DNA of 64,000 bases, from assembly GCA_018269055.1 (NCBI GenBank), contig JAFDVI010000054.1, forward strand, positions 1 through 64,000, in the 5' to 3' direction. The notes under the pieces were generated by a model. The model saw nothing but the letters and a program-made list of their open reading frames with translations, made no database searches and was not told the origin of the DNA. Source of the stretch: Acidobacteriota bacterium (lineage in GTDB: Bacteria > Acidobacteriota > Blastocatellia > RBC074). This document shows, in pieces, positions 54,252-62,962 of this stretch; position 1 is the stretch's first letter, and each line of letters begins with the position of its first letter. The position numbers and the translations under genes are program-made.

Positions 54252-55733
54252 ATGCTTAGCGATTACCGCCAACGATTCGCCGAATATCATTCGGAACTCA
54301 CACGCGAAGAGTACCTATTCCGTTCTGGTCGCAGCGCCTGCCGCGATGTCGCGCACATTTTCAGCGAATACAGCGACTTGTTCCGGCTTTCCATTGTTGA
54401 AGAATTGCGCGCCAAACTCAACGATGTCGCCGATTACCGTAAAACCGAGCGAAAAAGTATTGAGCGATTAATCGCCTTTGCGCTGGAAGGAAATCTGTTC
54501 GCACGCATACGCGAGCTTTCCACGGAAGTCGAAGAATACGAGACCGCTTCCGGAATCAGTTGGGATGGCCAGCGAATCCCGTTTCGCCAAACCGAAGAGT
54601 TACTGGCGACAGAATCCGACCGGCAACGCCGCCGCGACCTGCACGCCCGCCGAGCCGATGTCATCAAAGGCGCTCAGGATTTATTGGCCGAACGATTTGA
54701 AAAGCTGCGCGCCGGAACCGTCGAACTTGGGTTTGAAAGCTATCCGGCCATGCGCAGCCAGTTGCGAAATTTGGATTTCGGTAAGCTGGAAACTGCGGCA
54801 GAAAAGATTCTGGAAAAGACCGAAAGCCGTTACGTGGCCGCGCTTGCCCCATTCGTAATGCGAGAAGTCGGAACTTCGCTGGATGAAGCGACCTCGGCGG
54901 ATTTGCCGTTCCTCAAGCGGTACACTCGATTCGATGCGTTTTTTCCGCGCGAATCCCTGCTGCGGATTTACCGGGAACTATGTGCCAACTTTGGCTTCAA
55001 CGCTGACAAACAATCCAACGTAGAGCTAGATGCCGCCTCTCGTCCCGGCAAACAGCTTCAAGCGTTCTGTTCGCCAATCCGAATCCCCGATGAAATCAAA
55101 CTGGTCGTGAGCGGACAAAGCGGCCAATGGAATTACCGCAGCTTTTTTCGCGCTGCGGGGCAAGCGCAATCGGCAGCCTGGACTTCGCGCAACATTCCAT
55201 CGGAATTTCAGCGTGGCGCGGACACCGCAGTGCCCATCGCCTGGGGAATGCTGCTGGAAAACCTGATGCTCGAAGAATCGTGGCTGACCACGGCGTTCGG
55301 CTTTGTCGAATCGGCGGAGTTTCGTCACGCTTTGTCGCTGCTGCGTTTGTTGGAAGTGCGCCGCCAAGCCGCAAAGCTTCAATACGAACTGGAATTCCAT
55401 TCCGGCAAGCTGACCGGCGGCATTGGCGAGCGATACGCCGAATTGATGACCGAAGCCGTCCGCATGCATTTTGATGAAGCCGAATGTTTTCGCGTCATCA
55501 ACGACGATTTTCGACCGGCGAACGTCTTACGTGCCGCTGCGTTCGAAGCGCAACTGCGCGATTTCCTGAAAACACAATTCGGTTCGCGCTGGTGGGCTTC
55601 GCGCAGGGCGGGCGAAATGCTGATTGACCTCTGGAATACCGGACAGGAATATTCCGTGGAAGAGTTGGCGGCGATGATTGGGCTGGGCGAGTTGGATTTC
55701 GAGTGTTTGCATATAGAGACATTTGCTGAATGA
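54252..55733 (+). CDS. M3-family metallopeptidase homologue lacking the zinc site (pseudopeptidase)
   Basis: This 493-residue protein has the all-helical fold of M3-type oligopeptidases. Family-like blocks are clear: AFCSPIRIPDEIKLVV (271-286), FRHALSLLRLLEVRRQAAKLQYELEFHSGKL, RYAELMTEAVRMHF, and AAAFEAQLRDFLKTQFGSRWWASRRAGEMLIDLW near the C-terminus. Where catalytic relatives have HEAGH, this protein has RAAGQ (300-304, in SFFRAAGQAQSAAW). Where the third ligand Glu is expected (a VTE-like triplet) it has VPI (near 327-329). All three zinc ligands are therefore absent. It should be an inactive regulator, binding protein or degenerate paralogue. The frame is intact over the full length. The family assignment is from recalled motifs. 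Confidence 0.75.
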   Translation: MLSDYRQRFAEYHSELTREEYLFRSGRSACRDVAHIFSEYSDLFRLSIVEELRAKLNDVADYRKTERKSIERLIAFALEGNLFARIRELSTEVEEYETASGISWDGQRIPFRQTEELLATESDRQRRRDLHARRADVIKGAQDLLAERFEKLRAGTVELGFESYPAMRSQLRNLDFGKLETAAEKILEKTESRYVAALAPFVMREVGTSLDEATSADLPFLKRYTRFDAFFPRESLLRIYRELCANFGFNADKQSNVELDAASRPGKQLQAFCSPIRIPDEIKLVVSGQSGQWNYRSFFRAAGQAQSAAWTSRNIPSEFQRGADTAVPIAWGMLLENLMLEESWLTTAFGFVESAEFRHALSLLRLLEVRRQAAKLQYELEFHSGKLTGGIGERYAELMTEAVRMHFDEAECFRVINDDFRPANVLRAAAFEAQLRDFLKTQFGSRWWASRRAGEMLIDLWNTGQEYSVEELAAMIGLGELDFECLHIETFAE

Positions 55734-55748
55734 GCAAGTTGGGGTTGT

Positions 55749-56090
55749 ATGAAGAAACGACTGTTGGGGATCACGGTACTTTGCTTAATTTCAATAGCGT
55801 GTTTTGATCCTTGCGATAATCAGATCAAGCAAGAATTGACTTCTCCAGATGGAAAATACAGGGCGACAGCCTTCATTCGGAATTGTGGAGCGACCACAGG
55901 TTTTAGCCCGCAGGTTTATTTACGCCCTGTTGAAAAAGAGATGAAAGAAACAGGAAACATCTTTGTTGCTGATCATTCGGATCAAATTTCAATTCGATGG
56001 GTTTCGGCTAGCGAACTTGAGATTTCATCGGCTGGGCAAATTGTTACGTCGCAACAGGAATTTGAAGGGATAAAAATTACAGTCAAATGA
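55749..56090 (+). CDS. Small lipoprotein, unknown function
   Basis: This 113-residue protein has a lipoprotein signal (LISIAC, Cys18) and a beta-rich mature part beginning DPCDNQIKQELTSPDGKYRATAFIRNCGAT. The pattern resembles uncharacterised small lipoproteins with an SPDGKYRA motif (DUF5412-like); this is an impression, not a firm match. It overlaps the aroB start by four bases (ATGA), so it is translated in coupling with aroB. There is no functional link with the shikimate pathway that I can see. Confidence 0.75.
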   Translation: MKKRLLGITVLCLISIACFDPCDNQIKQELTSPDGKYRATAFIRNCGATTGFSPQVYLRPVEKEMKETGNIFVADHSDQISIRWVSASELEISSAGQIVTSQQEFEGIKITVK

Positions 56091-57223
56091 GCATCTACAC
56101 GACACAAAAAGTTCACGTTGCGCTCGACGAACGAAGTTATGACATCACCATTGCCGACGGTGCGCTGAAACAAGTCGGTGAAATCACGCGAGCGGCGCTT
56201 GGCGGGAAGACACGCAAGCTGGCGATCATCTCGAATGCGCGCGTTCACGAGTTTTATGGCCGAGCCGTTGAACGGAGTTTGAAGCAGGCGGGTTTTGACA
56301 CGCAGACGCATTTGATGGGCGAAGGCGAACGGGCGAAATCGCTTCAGTCGGCGGAAAAAGCGCTGGCGTTTATGATCGCCAATCGCTTCGAGCGCAGTGA
56401 TGCGGTTGTCGCGCTCGGCGGCGGCGTCGTAGGCGATTTGGCGGGATTCGTCGCGGCGTGTTACCAACGCGGCGTGCGTTACGTGCAGATTCCGACGACT
56501 TTTCTGGCGATGATTGACAGTTCGGTTGGCGGCAAAACGGCAGTCAATCATCGGTTGGGCAAAAATCTGATCGGAGCGTTTCATCAGCCGCGTGCTGTCA
56601 TCATTGATCCGCAAACGCTGGCAACGCTGCCAAAACGCGAACTGCGCGCAGGGCTGTACGAAGCGTTGAAGTACGGCGTGATCTGGGATCGGGCGCTGTT
56701 CGATTTGCTCAAGGAAAAGCTCGCCGATGTCTTTGCGCTTGATGGCGAATTGCTGGCGAAAATCATCGCTCGATGCTGCGAAATCAAAGCCGAGGTCGTC
56801 ACCACAGACGAACGCGAATCCGGATTGCGGCGAATTCTGAATTTCGGCCATACGGTTGGCCACGCGCTGGAAGCGGTGACGGCTTACAGGCGATTGAAAC
56901 ACGGCGAAGCCGTTGGCTACGGAATGCAATGCGCTTCTACCATTTCGGAAAAAGCGGGTATAATTCCGCCTGCTGAAGCTCAAGCCATAAAGTTTGGTGT
57001 TGATGAACTGAGCCGGTTTGGCCGAATGAAATTGCCCCGCATTGATGATCTGAAGGTTCAGGATGTTGTTGCTGCCACGGCGCACGACAAGAAAGTTGCC
57101 CAAGGAAAGCTCCCCCTCATTTTGCCAACAAAGATCGGTGAAGTGGTTGTCCGCGACGACATTCCACCGGAAATCATTCGCGCCAGCGTGCGCGAATTGT
57201 TGAGTACTGTTACGAGAGGTTGA
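56087..57223 (+). CDS. aroB: 3-dehydroquinate synthase
   Basis: AroB converts DAHP to 3-dehydroquinate, the step before the AroDE fusion encoded near 3.4-5.0 kb. The 378-residue enzyme has the NAD-binding ALGGGVVGDLAGFVAACYQRG segment and IPTTFLAMIDSSVGGKTAVNH. The metal ligands include Glu in a KAEVVTTDERE region and His in NFGHTVGHALEAV and further downstream. Length and order of blocks are typical. The start overlaps the preceding lipoprotein gene by 4 bases. A small membrane protein gene follows after 7 bases. Confidence 0.95.
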   Translation: MSIYTTQKVHVALDERSYDITIADGALKQVGEITRAALGGKTRKLAIISNARVHEFYGRAVERSLKQAGFDTQTHLMGEGERAKSLQSAEKALAFMIANRFERSDAVVALGGGVVGDLAGFVAACYQRGVRYVQIPTTFLAMIDSSVGGKTAVNHRLGKNLIGAFHQPRAVIIDPQTLATLPKRELRAGLYEALKYGVIWDRALFDLLKEKLADVFALDGELLAKIIARCCEIKAEVVTTDERESGLRRILNFGHTVGHALEAVTAYRRLKHGEAVGYGMQCASTISEKAGIIPPAEAQAIKFGVDELSRFGRMKLPRIDDLKVQDVVAATAHDKKVAQGKLPLILPTKIGEVVVRDDIPPEIIRASVRELLSTVTRG

Positions 57224-57230
57224 AATCAGG

Positions 57231-57620
57231 ATGAAGAAATTGAACAGTGTTGATCGCAGAAAAGTTCTGACCGAACGGGGAGCTGGACGTTTGCTGGTGA
57301 TCTTTTTGCTGGCGTTGGCCTCGGCGATTGTGTATGTCGTGGTAATTTACGTTCCTATTTATCAAAGCAACGAAGCGATGCAAATGGCGACGGTGGAGAT
57401 TCTGCATCGCGGCGCGCTGCAGAATCTGAAAGAAGACGACATTCGTGCGCAGTTGAAGGAAAAAGCCCGCGAGTGCGGATTGCCGGAAGATCATCGTTTG
57501 GAACTCTGGCGCGATGGGCGCGGCTATACAGCGAAAATCAGCTATAAACATCACGTCAGTTTTCTGATCTATAATTACGACTGGCCGTTTCAAATCGCGG
57601 TCAAAGATCCGGGAATCTGA
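57231..57620 (+). CDS. Small single-pass membrane protein, unknown function
   Basis: This 129-residue protein has a basic N-terminus (RRKVLTERGAGR), one membrane helix (LLVIFLLALASAIVYVVVIYVPIY, about 25-48) and a soluble domain of about 80 residues (GYTAKISYKHHVSFLIYNYDWPFQIAV). The strand-rich C-terminus suggests a small periplasmic beta domain. No family with a known function was recognised. It follows aroB by 7 bases and is the last gene before a hairpin at 57644, so it probably belongs to the aroB transcript. Confidence 0.7.
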   Translation: MKKLNSVDRRKVLTERGAGRLLVIFLLALASAIVYVVVIYVPIYQSNEAMQMATVEILHRGALQNLKEDDIRAQLKEKARECGLPEDHRLELWRDGRGYTAKISYKHHVSFLIYNYDWPFQIAVKDPGI

Positions 57621-57643
57621 GTTTTTGTACTGGGAAATTGACC

Positions 57644-57679
57644 GAGAAGCTTGCGGCGATTGTTTTCTTCAAGCTTCTC
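57644..57679 (+). terminator. Probable terminator of the aroB transcript
   Basis: A perfect 10-base stem GAGAAGCTTG/CAAGCTTCTC (57644-57653 and 57670-57679) with a 16-base loop, 23 bases after the stop. The T-run after it is weak (AAATCTTT). Confidence 0.5.
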
Positions 57680-57859
57680 AAATCTTTAACTTGCTAATGG
57701 GCGCGCGAGTTGTTTAGACTGCGTGGCGTCATTAAATCCCCAATCTCAATTGATGTTGCGGCAATTCAATTTGTCAATGTTGTATCCGACACCGCAACTT
57801 CCGACGGGTGCTCGACCCACATTCCCAATTACTTCAACCTTTTCTAGGAGGATTTTTCT

Positions 57860-58228
57860 ATGGCCAGTTTTGAAGAATTACAATCGAAGTACCAGGCGGT
57901 TTTGGACAAAGGTCACGATGTTGGTCTGAATGTTCAGAACGTAAACATGGAAGGCGACAAAATTCTGATTCGCGGCACCGTTCCATCGGACTATGGCAAA
58001 AACCAGTTGTGGGAAATCATCAAAGGCATTGATGCTGGGGTTTCCGACGCCGTCATTGACATCAATGTGCAACCCGGTTCAACGTATACAGTTGTTTCCG
58101 GCGACACGCTGTCAAAAATTGCCAAGCGGTTTTACGGCGATGCGAATCATTACCACGCCATTGCGCAAGCCAGCGGCATTTCCAATCCCGACCACATCGA
58201 AGTCGGGCAGGAAATCACGCTGCCATAA
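57860..58228 (+). CDS. BON-LysM domain protein (YgaU-like)
   Basis: This 122-residue cytoplasmic protein has a BON-like N-terminal half (about 1-70, NVNMEGDKILIRGTVPSDYGKNQLWEIIK) and a C-terminal LysM domain (about 73-122, YTVVSGDTLSKIAKRFYGDANHYHAIA). It resembles E. coli Kbp/YgaU, a K+-binding protein with the same domain order; ligand and function are not proven here. There is no signal peptide. AGGAGG precedes the ATG, and a strong bidirectional terminator follows. Confidence 0.88.
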   Translation: MASFEELQSKYQAVLDKGHDVGLNVQNVNMEGDKILIRGTVPSDYGKNQLWEIIKGIDAGVSDAVIDINVQPGSTYTVVSGDTLSKIAKRFYGDANHYHAIAQASGISNPDHIEVGQEITLP

Positions 58229-58251
58229 ACAGGAATTGAATCAAGCCCGAT

Positions 58252-58302
58252 AAACACAACGCGCGGTGAGTTTTACTAAGAAGCTCATCGCGCGTTGTGT
58301 TT
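58252..58302. terminator. Bidirectional terminator between convergent genes
   Basis: Perfect 14-base arms (58252-58265 and 58289-58302) with an inner GTGAG/CTCAT pair. The stem ends in T-tracts in both reading directions (TTTTAG forward). It ends the BON-LysM gene and probably also the minus-strand speA/DHS operon. Confidence 0.65.
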
Positions 58303-58326
58303 TAGTTTCGTTCTTTGGCCGCAAGA

Positions 58327-59376
58327 TCAGGGCATTGAAATCGCCAAGTCCTTGCCAAAACTGAATTGAATGCGTTTGCGGGTGCGCATGGCTTTTGAAG
58401 CCGTCTGTGAAAGCGCCGTCACCAGCAATGGCATGGCGATGGTTGCATCGCACCGTACGGTGACGGACCGATGATTTTTCGACATTTTGCCAAAGGATTG
58501 AGCCTGGTCGAAATCGGCCCCGGAATAACCGCCGTAATCGCCGGAATCCGTCACGATTTGCACCGCGAATTTGTGGCCACGCGTCGTGTTGTGCAACATC
58601 GCCGCCGCCGTTTCGCTCTGCTGGATAAAGGTTTTGGGAGTGCCGCCGCCAAAGAGCACCATCCCCGTTGAACGCGATTTGGAAACGATTTGGGCCATTT
58701 CGACTACGTCCTGAATCACATCGAACTGGAATTGATTTTTCTTCTCGATGCGGCTCAAGCCGATTGAAACGCCAAAAGCGCTGTCGGTGATGGCCGGACA
58801 GAAAATCGGCACGCGCGATTTGAACGCCGACGTCAGAATCCCGTCTTCAGTGGCGATTTCGCTCAGTTCGCGACCGAGCAGGTGAAGGAACTCGCGCGTC
58901 GAATAGGGGTGCGTGTTATCCAGTTCCTTGGCGAACCCGCCAATCCATTCATAGGCTTCGCGGAATTCTTCTTCCGAAGCGAAGGTATCGTAAATGCGGT
59001 CAACGCGCTCTTCCATCAATTCGGCGTCGCTGAGTTTAGTGTCGCCGATGTAATGATGGCGTCCCAAAGTTTCGTGCAGGTCATGGAAGATGTTTGCACC
59101 CGTGGCAACCAACACATCAATGCAACGATTTTTGATCAGATACGCAACCAACCGTCGCATACCTGCCGGAACCATCGCCCCGCTCAACCCCATGAACACG
59201 ACTGCATTTTCCTGCAGCATCTGCAGCCAGATTTGATGTGCCACGGCCAGATTGCGACCCTGGAAGGAAATTTTCTCCATCTTATCCAGCAAACCGGGGA
59301 CGCTGCGGTCACGGTCAACCTGCAGGGGATCGGTGGGCTTGGTCAGATATTTTGCGCCTTTGATTCTTCGGATCAT
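58327..59376 (-). CDS. Deoxyhypusine synthase-like protein
   Basis: This 349-residue member of the deoxyhypusine synthase family uses spermidine as an aminobutyl donor in the classical reaction. NAD-binding and active-site features are present: TGANIFHDLHETLGRHHYIG, CPAITDSAFGVSIG and FGGGTPKTFIQQ. The catalytic Lys lies in DQAQSFGKMSKN, in the place of eukaryotic WGK. Bacteria lack eIF5A, so its substrate here is unknown. Bacterial relatives are thought to make homospermidine or act on agmatine-derived amines. It starts 24 bases after speA, so it probably works in the same polyamine pathway. Confidence 0.9.
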   Translation of the reverse strand: MIRRIKGAKYLTKPTDPLQVDRDRSVPGLLDKMEKISFQGRNLAVAHQIWLQMLQENAVVFMGLSGAMVPAGMRRLVAYLIKNRCIDVLVATGANIFHDLHETLGRHHYIGDTKLSDAELMEERVDRIYDTFASEEEFREAYEWIGGFAKELDNTHPYSTREFLHLLGRELSEIATEDGILTSAFKSRVPIFCPAITDSAFGVSIGLSRIEKKNQFQFDVIQDVVEMAQIVSKSRSTGMVLFGGGTPKTFIQQSETAAAMLHNTTRGHKFAVQIVTDSGDYGGYSGADFDQAQSFGKMSKNHRSVTVRCDATIAMPLLVTALSQTASKAMRTRKRIQFSFGKDLAISMP

Positions 59377-59400
59377 TGTTTTTCCCGAATGGGCTGGCTC

Positions 59401-61308
59401 TTAGTTGTGTCCGTTGGTGTCCAGGTACGTATAACCTTCAAAATGGCTTTCGTACTCGTCCATCAGATGGCCTGCGGACGTTTGGGCCAGCTTTCCTTTC
59501 TTGATCTGTCTATCGAGCAGGGTGCGGAAACCGTCCTGCAAGAACTCTTTTTCGTATTTGGCGAATGAAACCATATCGCCAACGTTGGAGCCGTTAATGA
59601 CGCGGCTGATGTGATATTCACCGTCGCCAGAAATTATGACGTGCGCTTCGTTGGTTGTGCCAAACAAGTTATGGAAATTTCCCATCACTTCCTGATACGC
59701 GCCGATCAGCATCATTCCCAGAAAATAGGGATCGCTGTTTTTCAGGTCATGAACCTCCAAAACCTCTTTCACGTCGTGCAAATCCACAAAACGATCCACC
59801 ACGCCGTCAGAATCACAAGTGATATCGCACAAGGTTGCGGTGTCGGTTGGAGTTTCGTTCAGTTTATGAATTGGAATGATCGGAAAGAGCTGATCAATTC
59901 CCCAGTGATCCGGCAGTGAACGGAAAACCGAAAAATTGCACAGGTACTTTGCCGAAAGCAGTTTCCTCAGGTCATCAAATTCTTCCGATTTGACCTGAGT
60001 CAACTTGGCGTAATTGTTCGCACGATCGCATACTTCCCAAAAGAGGATTTCTCCTTTGGCCCGGTCTTCCAGGCTGATAAAGCCCAGATCGAAGAGCGTG
60101 AAAAGTTCTTCTTTGTGTTCCAGTGCGTCGTGGTAATACTCCAGGAAGTTTTTGGAATTCATCGTCTTGTACAGGTCGTACAATTCTTTGATGACCTGAG
60201 CTTCGTTGCCCGTCATCGTCACGTTGTGAATTCCCTGCACGGTTTCAATTTCGTCAACAATATTGGTGACCAACATTGCGTGATACGCCACCAACACTCG
60301 TCCGGATTCAGTTATTACGTTCGGTTCAGCGACGTTTTCTTCCTGGCAAACGCTTTTGATCGTATAGATCACGTCGTTGGCGAATTCCTGCAAGGTGTAA
60401 TTGACCGACGATTCAAAGCTGGTTTTGCTGCCGTCGTAATCCACGCCTGCGCCACCGCCGACATTCAGATGATCAACATCAATTCCCATTTTACGGATTT
60501 TGGCATACACGCGAGCCGCTTCTTTGACTCCGGCTTTGACGCGTTTGATCTGCGTGATTTGCGATCCGATGTGAAAATGCAGCACGCGCAACATATCCAG
60601 CATTTCGGCATCGCGAAGCAGTTTGATCGCCTGCAACAATTCCGTGGTTGTCAAACCGAACTTGGATTGCTCTCCGCCGGATTTTTCCCAACGGCCAGAC
60701 CCTCGCGTATAAAGTCGAACGCGCATCCCAACCATCGGACGAACCCCGGTTTGCCGGGCGCGCTCAATGACGCGCGGCAATTCGCTCAATTTTTCAATGA
60801 CGATGACGATATTTTTTCCAGCTTGGGTGCCGACGAATGCCAGATCAATGAAACTGTTGTCTTTGAAGCCATTGCAGATCAGCAGGGAATCCGGTGATTG
60901 TTCCATGGCAATGGCGGCGTACAATTCGGGTTTGCTTCCGGCTTCCAATCCGTAATTATACTTGCCCGCTTCTTCCAGGTAAGCTTCGATGACATGCCGT
61001 CGCTGATTGACCTTGAGCGGGAAAACCGCTTTATGTTCGCCTTTGTAATCAAACTCTTTCATCGCCGCACGGAAGGACTGGTTCATTTTGCGAACCTGAT
61101 TGGCGAAAATTTGCGGGAATCGTAACAGCACCGGCATTTTCACGCGCCGGGCAATCAAATCGTCAACAATCTTTTTGACGTCAACGTTTCTGGGATCGCC
61201 TTCGGAAGGTCGGACAATCAAATGTCCCTGCGAATTGATTCCAAAGTAACCGGCTCCCCAGTTTTCTATGCCGTAAACCTGAGCAACCTCAGCGATGGCT
61301 GATTTCAT
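59401..61308 (-). CDS. speA: Biosynthetic arginine decarboxylase
   Basis: SpeA decarboxylates arginine to agmatine, the first step of a polyamine route, with PLP bound to the Lys in AVFPLKVNQRRHVIEA (near residue 97). The 635-residue enzyme has the long family architecture: an N-terminal domain, the alanine-racemase-fold barrel (VLHFHIGSQI, GGGAGVDYDGSK) and the C-terminal beta domain. It heads the operon with the deoxyhypusine-synthase-like gene. No agmatinase or agmatine deiminase is in the window. GGGAGG lies 17 bases upstream of the ATG, further than usual. A consensus promoter lies about 200 bases upstream. Confidence 0.95.
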   Translation of the reverse strand: MKSAIAEVAQVYGIENWGAGYFGINSQGHLIVRPSEGDPRNVDVKKIVDDLIARRVKMPVLLRFPQIFANQVRKMNQSFRAAMKEFDYKGEHKAVFPLKVNQRRHVIEAYLEEAGKYNYGLEAGSKPELYAAIAMEQSPDSLLICNGFKDNSFIDLAFVGTQAGKNIVIVIEKLSELPRVIERARQTGVRPMVGMRVRLYTRGSGRWEKSGGEQSKFGLTTTELLQAIKLLRDAEMLDMLRVLHFHIGSQITQIKRVKAGVKEAARVYAKIRKMGIDVDHLNVGGGAGVDYDGSKTSFESSVNYTLQEFANDVIYTIKSVCQEENVAEPNVITESGRVLVAYHAMLVTNIVDEIETVQGIHNVTMTGNEAQVIKELYDLYKTMNSKNFLEYYHDALEHKEELFTLFDLGFISLEDRAKGEILFWEVCDRANNYAKLTQVKSEEFDDLRKLLSAKYLCNFSVFRSLPDHWGIDQLFPIIPIHKLNETPTDTATLCDITCDSDGVVDRFVDLHDVKEVLEVHDLKNSDPYFLGMMLIGAYQEVMGNFHNLFGTTNEAHVIISGDGEYHISRVINGSNVGDMVSFAKYEKEFLQDGFRTLLDRQIKKGKLAQTSAGHLMDEYESHFEGYTYLDTNGHN

Positions 61309-61490
61309 TTCTGACCGTTCGTAGACCTCCCTGTCTTGGAATAATAAAGAAGTCTTCGCCGGACTGGATCACCGCTCCTCAGGGCACACTGCCACGCTGG
61401 TTGTATCAACCTTAGGAAACAGCGATTCGCTTTCATCCAAAGGTCTTATTCCTAGTCTAACTTGATGCGGAATCTATACTTGTCTAGCGA
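61309..61490 (-). other. Long 5' leader of speA
   Basis: About 180 bases separate the predicted transcription start from the speA ATG. The leader has a GAAGTCTTC palindrome and GC-rich blocks that could fold. It contains no open frame that I would call. Leaders of this length often carry RNA-based regulation, for example by polyamines; no known riboswitch class was recognised. Confidence 0.4.
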
Positions 61491-61497
61491 GGCACGG

Positions 61498-61526
61498 AAT
61501 GTAACAGATAGGTCTGAGGCTGTCAA
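61498..61526 (-). promoter_or_regulatory. Strong sigma-70-type promoter of speA
   Basis: On the minus strand: TTGACA (61526-61521), 17 bases, TACATT (61503-61498). The -35 box is perfect and the spacing ideal. Confidence 0.65.
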
Positions 61527-61655
61527 AACCTATTTTCCATACCACGTCTGGTTGACTATCTTGTTGACAGGTAATGTTTTATCTCGATTTTGTGTGTGGC
61601 GCTGAATCGCCTCGATCGAGACTTTTTCCCTCTGGTTTTACCAATTTCAAAGCCG

Positions 61656-62957
61656 TCAAAGGATCAACTTGATGAGCGGTTCGCGTTCAGTGGGAAAGGC
61701 CTCAATTGTAAATGCAGCGTGTATTCTTGCCAGCATCTCCCCAACTTTGGATTCGTCGTTGAAATAAGCCGTGACCAAAGGAGCACCCGCCTTCACTTCA
61801 TCGCCGAGCTTCAGGTGAATGTATAGACCAACCGAATAATCAATCTTGTCCTCCAATCGCCGACGCCCGCCACCCCAATCCATCACGATACGACCAATTT
61901 CATCTGTTTCAATCCCCGTGAGGAAACCGGAGCTTGGGGCGGCGAATGTATGCTGTTTCATTGCTTGAGGCAGCAATTTCGGATCGTCGCAAATGCGCGG
62001 GTCGCCGCCTTGGGCCTCGATAACGGCTTTAAACTTTTCCAGAGCCTCTCCGGAACTGATGGCTTCTCGCGAACGCTGGCGAGCTTTTGCCAAGTCGGTT
62101 TCGACTCCGCCGACTGCGATCATCTGTGCAGCCAGTTCAATGTTTAGCTCGGCAAAATCGCCTTCCAGGTTTCCTTGCAAACATTCAATGGCTTCTTGAG
62201 TCTCAACCGCGTTGCCTACCCAGCGGCCAAGCGGCTGGTTCATGTCTGTAATCAGCGCCGTCACTCGTTTACCCATTCGACGGCCAATCGTCGTTAACGC
62301 TTCGGCCAGTTTTTTCGAATCCTCAAACTCGCGCATGAACGCGCCGTTGCCGGTTTTGACGTCCAGCACCAGCCCGTCAATGCCTTCGGCCAGTTTCTTT
62401 GACATCACCGAAGCGCAGATAAACGGGCGAAAGGGAACGGTCGCCGTCAGATCGCGCAGCGCATACAGCTTGCGATCTGCCGGAGCAATTTCTTTCGTCT
62501 GTCCGATCAATGACAACCCGCACCGCGCCAGGACATCTTTGAATTCATCCAGCGACAAATTGGTGCGAAAGCCCGGAATGGCTTCCAGCTTATCCAGCGT
62601 GCCTCCGGTATGAGCCAGTGCGCGGCCCGAAATCATCGGCACGGCCACACCACAAGCCGCCGCAATCGGCGCAATGACGAGCGACGTTTTATCGCCGACT
62701 CCGCCCGTGGAATGTTTGTCCACTTTGGGCAGCGGCACGTGGTCGTGCGTCAGCACGTCGCCGGAATAGAGCATCTCTTCGACCAAGGCGACGGTTTCGG
62801 CGTCGGTCAGTCCGCGCAGAAATCCGGCCATCAGCCAGGCCGCCATCTGATAATCGGGAATTTCATCGCGCGTGTAGCCGCGAATCAAAAAAGCAATTTC
62901 GTCGCGAGTCAGCTCTTTGCCGTCGCGTTTCTTTTCAATCAAATCTTGTGGACGCAT
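61656..62957 (-). CDS. Thymidine/pyrimidine-nucleoside phosphorylase
   Basis: This 433-residue enzyme of the NP-II family splits thymidine or other pyrimidine nucleosides with phosphate. The phosphate-binding signature KHSTGGVGDKTSLVIAP and SGRALAHTGGTLDKLEAIPGF are intact. The N-terminal helical domain opens with MRPQDLIEKKRDGKELTRDE, typical of DeoA/Pdp. The C-terminal domain contains DWGGGRRRLEDKIDYSVGL. The ATG at 62957 lies 5 bases after the stop of the HAD gene, so the genes form an operon. DeoA and Pdp cannot be distinguished here. Confidence 0.95.
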   Translation of the reverse strand: MRPQDLIEKKRDGKELTRDEIAFLIRGYTRDEIPDYQMAAWLMAGFLRGLTDAETVALVEEMLYSGDVLTHDHVPLPKVDKHSTGGVGDKTSLVIAPIAAACGVAVPMISGRALAHTGGTLDKLEAIPGFRTNLSLDEFKDVLARCGLSLIGQTKEIAPADRKLYALRDLTATVPFRPFICASVMSKKLAEGIDGLVLDVKTGNGAFMREFEDSKKLAEALTTIGRRMGKRVTALITDMNQPLGRWVGNAVETQEAIECLQGNLEGDFAELNIELAAQMIAVGGVETDLAKARQRSREAISSGEALEKFKAVIEAQGGDPRICDDPKLLPQAMKQHTFAAPSSGFLTGIETDEIGRIVMDWGGGRRRLEDKIDYSVGLYIHLKLGDEVKAGAPLVTAYFNDESKVGEMLARIHAAFTIEAFPTEREPLIKLIL

Positions 62958-62962
62958 AACCC

